8,927 bases of DNA from Actinomycetota bacterium. Lineage in GTDB: Bacteria > Actinomycetota > Acidimicrobiia > Acidimicrobiales > Ilumatobacteraceae. The stretch spans positions 1 to 8,927 of the forward strand of contig SXPW01000034.1 in the NCBI GenBank assembly GCA_005793785.1, given 5' to 3'. The translations under genes and the position numbers were made by a program. Positions 1 to 6,272 of the stretch are shown piece by piece (the stretch's first letter is position 1; each line of letters begins with the position of its first letter). The notes beneath the pieces were generated by a model. It was not told the DNA's origin. It searched no databases and saw nothing but the letters and a program-made list of their open reading frames with translations.

Positions 1-2
1 AT

Positions 3-344
3 CGATTGGGTGGTACCCAATTCACGGCGGCCACCAACCAGCGAATCTTCAAGAGTCTCCTCGAACTCAACAACTTGGCGGCTCGTCTGCGCCGCGGCGA
101 CATCGAGCCGAACCTCTTCAACACCTACTGCGCGGAGAATTTCAACTTCGCACCATCGGTGAGCGACAATGCCATCAACAAGTTCGGCCAGGACTACACC
201 ATGATGTGGAAGGGCTTGCCGGTCCAACTCGGACCTCACATTCGTTGCAATGAGGCTCGCATCTACTTCTATGTCGATGCCGTCGACCGCCGCGTGGTCA
301 TCGGCCACGTCGGCAGTCACTTGCGCGACAAATCGACGAACTAG
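3..344 (+). CDS. C-terminal part of an uncharacterised protein (5' end outside window)
   Basis: The frame is open from the left edge to TAG at 342-344 and gives 113 residues. A TTG at 6-8 could formally start it, but it has no upstream sequence to judge, so I treat this as the C-terminal part of a longer protein. The visible part has a helical stretch (KSLLELNNLAARLRRGDI), a middle section containing NKFG and WKG, and an end of short alternating strands (ARIYFYVDAVDRRVVIGHVG then SHL). That strand-rich end, closing with G-H-V-G-x-H-L, resembles in style the C-terminal sheet of RelE/ParE-type folds, but this is only a resemblance and I do not recognise the family. Codon use looks like that of the neighbours. 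The stop codon overlaps the stop of the opposing SDR gene. Coding status is fairly sure; function is unknown. Confidence 0.7.
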   Translation, partial: RLGGTQFTAATNQRIFKSLLELNNLAARLRRGDIEPNLFNTYCAENFNFAPSVSDNAINKFGQDYTMMWKGLPVQLGPHIRCNEARIYFYVDAVDRRVVIGHVGSHLRDKSTN

Positions 345-1132
345 CGCCGCCTCGTCAACCTGCGCCACGCTCCTTGGGCCAATGGCAACGAGAGAAACGG
401 CAACACCAGTCGGTACACCAAGCCCGGCACCACGACGACCCTGCCCTTGTGGAGCGCCCGTTGTGCTGAATCTACGACGTCCTCTGGCGTGAGCCACATC
501 CACTCGGGGACGTTGCGCGACAAATGATCGAGGCCCGCTCGCCGGTGCAGATCCGTTCGCACGTAACCGGGACACACCGCAACCACCCGTACGCCCTTGT
601 TGCTCAGTTCCAATGCCAGACTTCGTGCGTACGCGGTCGCATGCGATTTGGCGGCTGCGTAGGCGCTCGCCTTTCGCATCGGGGTGAACGATGCAATGCT
701 CGACACGATGATGACGTCTCCGGTACCACGCGTCAGCATTGCCGGAACCACCTGTTCGCACAACCGAACCACTCCCGCCGACATCAGGTAGGCGAGCTCG
801 TCCAGGTGGTCCCGATCCGACGTGCCGACCGCGCCAACGTGGGTGACACCGGCATTGCACACCACCGCGTCGAGGACCCCGCATCGTTCCGCAACCCGAT
901 CGACGCCGTCCTTGCGCGAGAGATCGGCGATCAGCGTTTCGGCAGTGACACCACATGATCGTGCGGACAGTGCCACCAACTCGAGTGCCGCGGTGTCACG
1001 ACCGACGAGTACCACGTCATAACCCTGCTTGGCATACCACGCGGCGAAGGCTGCACCAATGCCCGACGAGGCTCCGGTCACGAGCACCCGCTTGCGCGAC
1101 GGCGCATCTTTCACCTCATGAGCCTCGCACAT
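341..1132 (-). CDS. Short-chain dehydrogenase/reductase (SDR family, NAD(P)-dependent)
   Basis: This is a 263-residue, single-domain classical SDR of normal length. It has the Rossmann glycine motif TGASSGIG (residues 19-26), the GRD after the second strand (44-46, whose Arg suggests NADP(H) preference), the adenine-pocket Asp70 (ADLS), the NAG motif (93-95) and the catalytic Ser145, Tyr158 and Lys162 (YAAAK). The post-catalytic PGYVRTD (188-194) is also present. The catalytic-tetrad Asn expected near residue 117 appears to be Met117, which is unusual. The C-terminus (VVVVPGLVYRLVLPFLSLPL) is hydrophobic, as in many DltE-like SDRs that sit near membranes, and ends in a basic tail. The substrate cannot be told. 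The start is the ATG at 1132; a GTG at 1114, with GAGG upstream, is an alternative. It is convergent with the partial gene on its left and divergent from the DUF885 gene on its right. Confidence 0.93.
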   Translation of the reverse strand: MCEAHEVKDAPSRKRVLVTGASSGIGAAFAAWYAKQGYDVVLVGRDTAALELVALSARSCGVTAETLIADLSRKDGVDRVAERCGVLDAVVCNAGVTHVGAVGTSDRDHLDELAYLMSAGVVRLCEQVVPAMLTRGTGDVIIVSSIASFTPMRKASAYAAAKSHATAYARSLALELSNKGVRVVAVCPGYVRTDLHRRAGLDHLSRNVPEWMWLTPEDVVDSAQRALHKGRVVVVPGLVYRLVLPFLSLPLAQGAWRRLTRRR

Positions 1133-1156
1133 GATCGAGCATTTAGTGTGAGCGCC
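1133..1156. promoter_or_regulatory. Compact divergent promoter region between SDR and DUF885 genes
   Basis: Only 24 bp separate the two start codons. On the plus strand TAGTGT (1144-1149, fits TANNNT) lies exactly 7 nt before the ATG at 1157, the spacing expected for leaderless transcription in actinobacteria. On the minus strand the weaker TAAATG (1145 down to 1140) lies 7 nt before the ATG at 1132. The two putative -10 boxes overlap by two bases. I see no good -35 element for either. No Shine-Dalgarno sequence precedes either ATG. Confidence 0.45.
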
Positions 1157-2827
1157 ATGGATTCACCCGTCTTTGCCTTGTCAGACCACTACATCGAACG
1201 ACTCGCCGAACTTGATCCGGGATTCGCCACGAGTCTCGGTATTCCGGGCCGCGATCACCTGATGACCGACTTCAGTCCGGCTGGGCACGAGGCGCAGGAG
1301 GCACTCAGTCGCCAAACACTCGCCAAGTTGAACGCCCTCGATCAATCGAGCGATACCGACCGACTTGCGGCAGGAGTTCTGAGAAATTCCCTCGAGATGG
1401 CTGAGCGGGAATTCGCCGCCGGCGAGCACCTCCGCGCCATTCGTGTTTTGGCCGGCAACGTCGACTACGCCCGCTCCGTCTTCGATCTCATGCCCACCGA
1501 AACCGCCGAACAGTGGGGAACGATCGCCGAACGAATGTCGAGGGTTCCGGAGGCATTCGAGGGCATGCAACAGACGTGGCGACTCGGCTTGCAACGCGAC
1601 GTAGTTGCCCCGCGTCGACAGGTGCTCGCCGTCGCCGACATGCTCGAAGGCTGGGCCGGCACCGATGCAACCACCGGCTTCTTTCCGTCGCTCGCCGAAC
1701 AAGCACGTTCGATCGATGGTGCTCCGCTGGAGGCACTGCGAGTGGCAGCACGGAACGCGTCGGCGGCGCTGTTGGCAACTGCGCGATTCCTCCGCACGGA
1801 ATACGCACCGGCCGCGGATCCCCGCAACGGAGTCGGAGAAGAACGGCACGCACTCGCCCGGCAGCGGTACATGGGCATGCACGTGGACGCCGACGACGCC
1901 TACGAGTGGGGTCTCGAGGAGGTTCGTCGTCTCGACGCAGAACTTCGCAAGTGTGCGGCGCAGATCAAGCCGGGGGCGACGCTGGAGGAGGTTCGCCAGT
2001 TTCTCGACACCGACCCGAAACACTCCATCGACGGTGAAGAGAACCTGCGTCGATGGTTGCAAGATTTGATGGATCAAGCCATGTCGTTTCTCATCGGCAA
2101 CGGACACTTCTCGATTCCTGAGTCGATTCGCACGATCGACGCCAAGATTTCACCCCCGGGTGGTGCTGCCGCGCAGTACTACATGCCACCAAGCGAGGAT
2201 CTTTCCCGACCTGGAAGCACTTGGTACCCGGCCAACGGTCGTACCCGGTTTCCCCTGTGGAGTGAGCCGACCACGGCGTACCACGAAGGAGTACCCGGAC
2301 ATCACCTGCAAATCGGAATGGCGGTGGTGAATCGCGAGAAACTCTCACGATTTCAACGCAATGAGTTCGTCAGCGGTCATGGCGAAGGTTGGGCGCTCTA
2401 CGCCGAACGCCTGATGGACGAGTTCGGTTTCCTCGAACGTCCCGAGTATCGACTGGGTTACCTCTATGCACAGGCGTTCCGCGCGGCACGGGTAGTGGTG
2501 GACATCGGTATGCACTGCGAAAAGAAGATTCCCGTCACTTGGCCCTGGAATCCGGGCGAATCGTGGACCCCCGAGTTGGCTTTCCAGTTCATGTCCGCTC
2601 GTTCGTCGAGTGACGACGCATTCAATCGTTCGGAGGTGGATCGTTATCTCGGTTGGCCGGCTCAGGCGATTTCCTACAAGTTGGGTGAACGAGTGTGGCT
2701 GCAACTTCGCGACGAAGCAAAGGCGAAACACGCCGCTGCCTTCGACCTGCGTGCCTGGCACACTTATGCGCTCGATCTCGGCAACCTCGGTCTCGATCTC
2801 TTCAAACGGGAGATGGCCCGCTTCTAG
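1157..2827 (+). CDS. DUF885 family protein, putative zinc metallopeptidase
   Basis: This is a 556-residue protein of the usual length for DUF885 (PF05960). The signature is the metal-binding-like motif H376-E377-G-V-P-G-H382-H383, followed by G-H408-G-E410-G-W-A-L-Y-A-E, where the second Glu is a plausible extra ligand or catalytic residue. Family-typical ARVVVDIGMH and RYLGWPAQAISYKLG follow towards the C-terminus. The N-terminal half is mostly helical. There is no signal peptide, so it is probably cytosolic. The family is generally regarded as peptidase-like, but the substrate here is unknown. The frame also contains an ATG at 1118, which would lie inside the SDR gene; I prefer ATG 1157 because a TANNNT box sits 7 nt upstream and the family's N-terminus begins about here. 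It ends 21 bp from the stop of the opposing L,D-transpeptidase gene. Confidence 0.9.
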   Translation: MDSPVFALSDHYIERLAELDPGFATSLGIPGRDHLMTDFSPAGHEAQEALSRQTLAKLNALDQSSDTDRLAAGVLRNSLEMAEREFAAGEHLRAIRVLAGNVDYARSVFDLMPTETAEQWGTIAERMSRVPEAFEGMQQTWRLGLQRDVVAPRRQVLAVADMLEGWAGTDATTGFFPSLAEQARSIDGAPLEALRVAARNASAALLATARFLRTEYAPAADPRNGVGEERHALARQRYMGMHVDADDAYEWGLEEVRRLDAELRKCAAQIKPGATLEEVRQFLDTDPKHSIDGEENLRRWLQDLMDQAMSFLIGNGHFSIPESIRTIDAKISPPGGAAAQYYMPPSEDLSRPGSTWYPANGRTRFPLWSEPTTAYHEGVPGHHLQIGMAVVNREKLSRFQRNEFVSGHGEGWALYAERLMDEFGFLERPEYRLGYLYAQAFRAARVVVDIGMHCEKKIPVTWPWNPGESWTPELAFQFMSARSSSDDAFNRSEVDRYLGWPAQAISYKLGERVWLQLRDEAKAKHAAAFDLRAWHTYALDLGNLGLDLFKREMARF

Positions 2828-2848
2828 TCGCAAAGACGACTCGTCGAC

Positions 2849-3460
2849 CTACTTCGTCACGACGACGGTCGTACCTGGTTTGGCCCACTGGTAGAGGAAC
2901 TTCACGTCGACGGTCGCCATCCGCACACAACCGGAGCCGGCGAACGATCCGAGCTGGGCTTCGGTCTGCATCGCCTTGCCATCCTTGCGTGGTATCTCGT
3001 GGAAGCCGATGTTGCCTCCCTCCGGTCCCAATGCAAAGCGCGTCATCCATCGGAACGCAACTCCCTCAAAATCCAAACTGAACGACCACGGTGACTGAGT
3101 CGTCACCTTGTACGTGCCGGGAGAGGGAACCCCACGCCGTCCCGACACGGGCATGGAGCGTACGACCTCCTCGTTCTTGTCGATCACCCACACCCACTGC
3201 AGGGAGTTGCTGTACACCACACGCCGACCCACGCCGGTGTTGCGTGGCAGGCGTGGTGCAAAGCGACGAGTTTCGGTGATGTTCGGGGCGATCGACGGCA
3301 GTGGTGCGACGTCGACGCCACCCGGTGCGACGGCGGTTGAGGGGTCGGATGCGACGTCGGACCCCGCGTCTTGTGCGGCAGCAACGGGCAGTGACCCGAG
3401 CAACGAACCAGCGGCGGCGACGAAGGCAACGAACGCGAGGCTCCGGTATGCGCGTGCCAC
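2849..3460 (-). CDS. L,D-transpeptidase (YkuD domain), secreted
   Basis: This 203-residue protein has an N-terminal signal peptide: basic MARAYR, a hydrophobic core, then VAAA with likely cleavage near residue 29. No lipobox is visible. A low-complexity Ala/Pro/Asp linker (about 30-65) is followed by a YkuD catalytic domain (about 80-203). It contains SNSLQWVWVID, the GVPSPGTY loop (110-117), the conserved histidine His154 (IGFHEIP) and the catalytic cysteine in GSGCVRM (Cys178, Arg180). Such enzymes form 3-3 cross-links in peptidoglycan or attach proteins to it, acting outside the membrane. The usual S-H-G-C of the family reads G-S-G-C here, a variation that leaves Cys and Arg intact. The GTG start overlaps the TAG of the upstream PerM-like gene by one base (TAGTG). 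GGAG repeats lie just upstream, so translation is probably coupled. Confidence 0.92.
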   Translation of the reverse strand: MARAYRSLAFVAFVAAAGSLLGSLPVAAAQDAGSDVASDPSTAVAPGGVDVAPLPSIAPNITETRRFAPRLPRNTGVGRRVVYSNSLQWVWVIDKNEEVVRSMPVSGRRGVPSPGTYKVTTQSPWSFSLDFEGVAFRWMTRFALGPEGGNIGFHEIPRKDGKAMQTEAQLGSFAGSGCVRMATVDVKFLYQWAKPGTTVVVTK

Positions 3461-4545
3461 TACTCCGCTCCGCTGTCGGCGTCGTCCACCACTTCATACC
3501 GATGACCGACGGAACTCAGGACGCCTTGGATGACGGCGGCAGCCGGTAGCCCGAGGATTGCGCCGGTCGGCCCGAGGACCGCGCCACCGATGATCGCCGA
3601 CGCAAACGCAACGCCGGCATGCAGCTTCATCGTCTGGGCGGTGATCTTCGGAGCGATGAGGAAGTTCTCGATCTGCTGGTACACGACGATGAAACCGAGG
3701 ACGAACAGACCCTTGATCGGTGCATCAATGACCGTGAGCAGCAACGGAAGGGCGCCCGCCACGTAAATTCCGATGACGGGGAGGAATTGCGAAATCACAC
3801 CCACCCACAGCGCGAGCGCGATCGGCGCAGGCGTACCGATGGCCTGGAACGCCACCCAGTGCAGGAACGACGACACCACGGCCAAGATCGCGCGTGACGA
3901 CAGGTAACCACCGGTTTTTTGCACGGCGAGTTCCCACACGTCCAACACCACACGCTGTCGCTGGGGACGCAACCAACTGCAGATGGTTCGTCGAAGTCGT
4001 GGACCGTCGGCGGCGAGATAGAACGTGAAGAGCAGGATCGAGAAGGCCTGGAAGAGCGTGCTCAGCGCCGATACCCCGAGCTGCACCGCCCGATCGGCCT
4101 GCGAATTGAGGAACTCGCGAAACGGTCCGTCTGGATCATCGATCGACGTGATGATTTCTTCGGCGTCGAGTTTCGCACCGAAGTTGTCGTTCACGAAGCC
4201 AACGACGTCGGTCACGTACGTGTCGCGATTTGCCGAGAGTTCGGTCGCCTGATCTGCAACGAGCGTGCCCATCACGGCCACGAATCCGGCTGCCACCAGA
4301 CTCACGACGAAGAGAATCAAGCCGGTTGCCAGACCCCGCGACATGCCGCGGCGGGCGAGCCGGTTGGTTCCGGGCTCGATTGCCAGGGCCAGAAACAGGG
4401 AGATCACCAGGAGGAGGAAGAAGGCAAACAGCCGATCCCAGAGTTCCTGCACCAGTACGGTCCCGAGCCACCCGACCCAGAGCAGGAATATTGCACGAGG
4501 AACCCAGCGTGGCATCGCACCGTTGACATCGGGTGTTTCGGTCAC
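3460..4545 (-). CDS. AI-2E family transporter / PerM-like membrane protein
   Basis: This is a polytopic membrane protein of about 361 residues. Hydrophobic segments occur at the N-terminus (RAIFLLWVGWLGTVLV; LFAFFLLLVISLFLALAI; a third near GLILFVVSLVAAGFVAVMG). A hydrophilic region of about 60 residues follows, then a C-terminal block of about five segments containing the family-typical FLPVIGIYVAGALPLLL, VVYQQIENFLIAP and GPTGAILGLPAAAVIQG. This pattern matches the AI-2E/PerM/UPF0118 family, which exports small molecules or ions; the actual substrate is unknown. Three starts are possible: GTG 4566, GTG 4545 and ATG 4515. I chose 4545 because TACCCT (TANNNT) lies 6 nt upstream of it, suggesting a leaderless start; this is uncertain. 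It is the first gene of a two-gene operon, and its TAG overlaps the start of the L,D-transpeptidase. Confidence 0.9.
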   Translation of the reverse strand: MTETPDVNGAMPRWVPRAIFLLWVGWLGTVLVQELWDRLFAFFLLLVISLFLALAIEPGTNRLARRGMSRGLATGLILFVVSLVAAGFVAVMGTLVADQATELSANRDTYVTDVVGFVNDNFGAKLDAEEIITSIDDPDGPFREFLNSQADRAVQLGVSALSTLFQAFSILLFTFYLAADGPRLRRTICSWLRPQRQRVVLDVWELAVQKTGGYLSSRAILAVVSSFLHWVAFQAIGTPAPIALALWVGVISQFLPVIGIYVAGALPLLLTVIDAPIKGLFVLGFIVVYQQIENFLIAPKITAQTMKLHAGVAFASAIIGGAVLGPTGAILGLPAAAVIQGVLSSVGHRYEVVDDADSGAE

Positions 4546-4607
4546 ACCATCAGGGTACCGAAGCACGGTGTGAGGATTCCGATGAAGTCTCGTGGCACGA
4601 TGAAGCC
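4546..4607. promoter_or_regulatory. Divergent promoter region between PerM-like and MpaB-like genes
   Basis: These 62 bp separate the chosen start codons. On the minus strand TACCCT (4557 down to 4552) precedes GTG 4545 by 6 nt and is a reasonable -10 box for a leaderless message. On the plus strand I see no equally good box at leaderless distance from ATG 4608. TACCGA (4556-4561) is a poor candidate that would give a leader of about 40 nt. A TTGACA at 4523-4528 has no matching -10 box at the right distance. Confidence 0.35.
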
Positions 4608-5489
4608 ATGAAGTTCGACCGCGCCGCGATCGACACCGCGCTCGTCACCGTGCGCGAGAACATCGGCAAGTCGCTTCGAGACCGAGTGGCCGGACCGAAC
4701 GGTGAACAACGAATGATGCAACTGATGGACCCCGCGGCACCGCGATGGTTCACTGAGGACCGACCGATACGTCGTGTACACGCCGATGCGGCGATGTTCA
4801 TCGGAGGACTGCGTGCTCTGCTCGTGCAGTCGCTCCATCCTCTGGCAATGGCCGGCGTGGCCCAACACTCGGACTACAGGAACGACCCGTGGGGTCGTTT
4901 GCAACGAACCGCTGATTTCCTCGCCGCCACTTCCTTCGGTCCGGCGGACGAAGCACAACGCACCATCGACGTCATCAACCGTGTACACGAACGAGTGGTG
5001 GGTGTCGCCAGCGATGGTCGGGCATATTCGGCTCGCGATCCGCACTTGTTGCGGTGGGTGCACATCATCGAGATCGATAGTTTTCTCGTCGCCCATCAGC
5101 GGTTCGGTGAGTTTCCACTGGATGCGGTTGGCCGTGACGAGTACGTGAAGGACACGGCCGTGATCGCGCGCAAACTCGGTGTGCCGGCGCCACCCGAGTC
5201 CGTCCGGGCGCTTCGTGACCAGATCTCGTCGTACCGTTCCGAGGTTCGTGGCACGAAGGAGTCCCGCGACGCCATGCGCTACCTGCTGTTGGAACCGCCG
5301 CTCCCACCCGTTGCGCGCGCCGGCTACGGCCTGTTGGTGGCGGCAACGCTCTCCACTCTCCCGAGATGGAGTCGAGCGCACCTTGGACTGCCCTACCTAC
5401 CGATCACCGAACGATTCGCCTTGCAACCCCTCGGCGATGCGATCACTCGTGTGGTGCGTTGGGCGATGCCGCCCCGACCCACGTCCTAA
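4608..5489 (+). CDS. DUF2236 / oxygenase MpaB family protein
   Basis: This 293-residue protein has the hallmarks of the DUF2236 family (MpaB/MpaB'/rubber-oxygenase catalytic domain). The strongest region is GGLRALLVQSLHPLAMAGVA with His77, followed by QHS, NDPWGRLQRT, and later RDPHLLRWVH (His146, His151). Conserved histidines of this family are associated with heme binding; which of these bind heme cannot be decided here. The C-terminal LLLEPPLPP and a mildly hydrophobic helix fit the family. Members are putative heme-dependent oxygenases, and the substrate is unknown. The frame extends back to ATG 4533, but that start would lie inside the opposing PerM-like gene. ATG 4608 gives a normal N-terminus (MKFDRAAIDTALV) and there is no other in-frame start between them. 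No strong Shine-Dalgarno is present. It ends 27 bp from the stop of the opposing C26 hydrolase gene. Confidence 0.88.
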   Translation: MKFDRAAIDTALVTVRENIGKSLRDRVAGPNGEQRMMQLMDPAAPRWFTEDRPIRRVHADAAMFIGGLRALLVQSLHPLAMAGVAQHSDYRNDPWGRLQRTADFLAATSFGPADEAQRTIDVINRVHERVVGVASDGRAYSARDPHLLRWVHIIEIDSFLVAHQRFGEFPLDAVGRDEYVKDTAVIARKLGVPAPPESVRALRDQISSYRSEVRGTKESRDAMRYLLLEPPLPPVARAGYGLLVAATLSTLPRWSRAHLGLPYLPITERFALQPLGDAITRVVRWAMPPRPTS

Positions 5490-5497
5490 GGTCGCAC

Positions 5498-5511
5498 GCA
5501 ACGATCGTTGC
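5498..5511. repeat. Perfect 14-bp palindrome between convergent stop codons
   Basis: GCAACGATCGTTGC is a perfect inverted repeat inside the 27-bp gap (5490-5516) between the convergent MpaB-like and C26 hydrolase genes. As RNA it could fold into a 5-bp stem (GCAAC/GTTGC) with a GATC loop in either direction. There is no U-run on either side, so it is not a canonical intrinsic terminator. It could be a weak bidirectional terminator, a 3'-end stabiliser, a protein-binding site or chance. Confidence 0.4.
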
Positions 5512-5516
5512 TCCGC

Positions 5517-6263
5517 TTACTTCTTGCGGGCTCGCTCGACGAATGCGTCGTAGATTCCCTGCTGGGCCGCATCGTCGGCAGCGGTGTCCTCCGGGTGCCA
5601 CTGCACTCCGACGATTCGGTACTCACGGTGCTCGATCGCCTCGAGGAGACCATCCGGCGCACGACCAACCGCAACGAATCCTTCTGCGAGCCGATCGATC
5701 CCCTGGTGATGAAACGATGCACCGTGCACGACCGACGTTCCGGCGGCACCTGCCAACCACGATTCGGTATCGAGAGCGATGTCATGTACGACGAATTCGG
5801 CACCAACCGGAAACTCACCCGGGGCGTGAGCAACGAGCGACGCGGCGTTGGGTAGGTCGGCGAGATGCTGCACCAAGGTTCCCCCGAGCACCACGTTCGC
5901 CAATTGCATTCCACGACAAACGGCAAGGACGGGAAGTTCGTTGTCGATCGCTGCGTTCAGCAACGAGGACTCGAATTCGTCCTGTTGCGGTGAAACGCCA
6001 TACACCGACGCCGAAGATCGTTGTCCATATCGCGATGGATCCACGTCGGGGCCACCCATCAGGACGAGTGCATCGAAACGTCGCATCAATTCGACGGCGC
6101 CACCCGACTCGAACATCTGTGGTGCGATCACCACGGGTTCCCCACCGGCTCGCAACAACGAATTGAGGTACCGCTTCCCGGCGAACGCCACTTCATCGCG
6201 GGACACCTTGCTTGGCGCTCCCGTTCTGCCTGCAACGGCGATGAGTGGCGTCATGACACTCAC
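5517..6263 (-). CDS. Gamma-glutamyl-gamma-aminobutyrate hydrolase family protein (class I GATase-like, peptidase C26)
   Basis: This 248-residue protein has a complete class I glutamine-amidotransferase-like triad: nucleophile Cys116 in AVCRGMQLANVVLGG, and His223 and Glu225 in GVQWHPED. The upstream MGGPDVDPSRYG (69-79) and the SFHHQGIDRLAEGF region (183-195) are typical of the PuuD/peptidase C26 group. Family members hydrolyse gamma-glutamyl amides such as gamma-glutamyl-GABA in putrescine breakdown. No other putrescine-pathway gene lies nearby, so the substrate is unproven. It is cytosolic, with no signal peptide. The GTG start at 6263 lies 9 bp after the stop of the YcaQ-like gene; an AAGG overlapping that stop is a distant Shine-Dalgarno candidate. 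An ATG three codons later (6254) is an alternative start. It is the last gene of a three-gene operon. Confidence 0.92.
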   Translation of the reverse strand: MSVMTPLIAVAGRTGAPSKVSRDEVAFAGKRYLNSLLRAGGEPVVIAPQMFESGGAVELMRRFDALVLMGGPDVDPSRYGQRSSASVYGVSPQQDEFESSLLNAAIDNELPVLAVCRGMQLANVVLGGTLVQHLADLPNAASLVAHAPGEFPVGAEFVVHDIALDTESWLAGAAGTSVVHGASFHHQGIDRLAEGFVAVGRAPDGLLEAIEHREYRIVGVQWHPEDTAADDAAQQGIYDAFVERARKK

Positions 6264-6272
6264 GCTATGCGG

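Noticed and set aside
1118..1156. Upstream ATG extending the DUF885 protein by 13 residues
   Set aside because: The extension overlaps the SDR start, lacks a ribosome-binding site and is not needed for the family domain. ATG 1157 has a correctly spaced TANNNT box.
1181..2107. Open frame of 308 codons on the minus strand, inside the DUF885 gene
   Set aside because: It lies entirely antisense to a gene with clear family motifs, has no recognisable domain and has a Cys/Arg-rich low-quality composition. Long antisense frames are common in GC-rich coding DNA.
4523..4528. Perfect TTGACA resembling a -35 box for the MpaB-like gene
   Set aside because: No acceptable -10 box lies 16-19 nt downstream, and it is inside the 5' coding part of the opposing gene, so it is probably coincidental.
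3919..4611. Open frame of 230 codons on the plus strand across the PerM-like gene
   Set aside because: The opposite frame encodes a clear polytopic membrane protein. The antisense product is highly charged with no domain, as expected for the complement of hydrophobic codons.
4542..5381. Open frame of 279 codons antisense to the MpaB-like gene
   Set aside because: It is a mirror frame of a well-supported gene with no motif of its own.
5366..6166. Plus-strand frame of 266 codons spanning the end of the MpaB-like gene and the C26 gene
   Set aside because: It is Arg/His/Pro-rich, overlaps two well-supported genes in other frames and has no motif.
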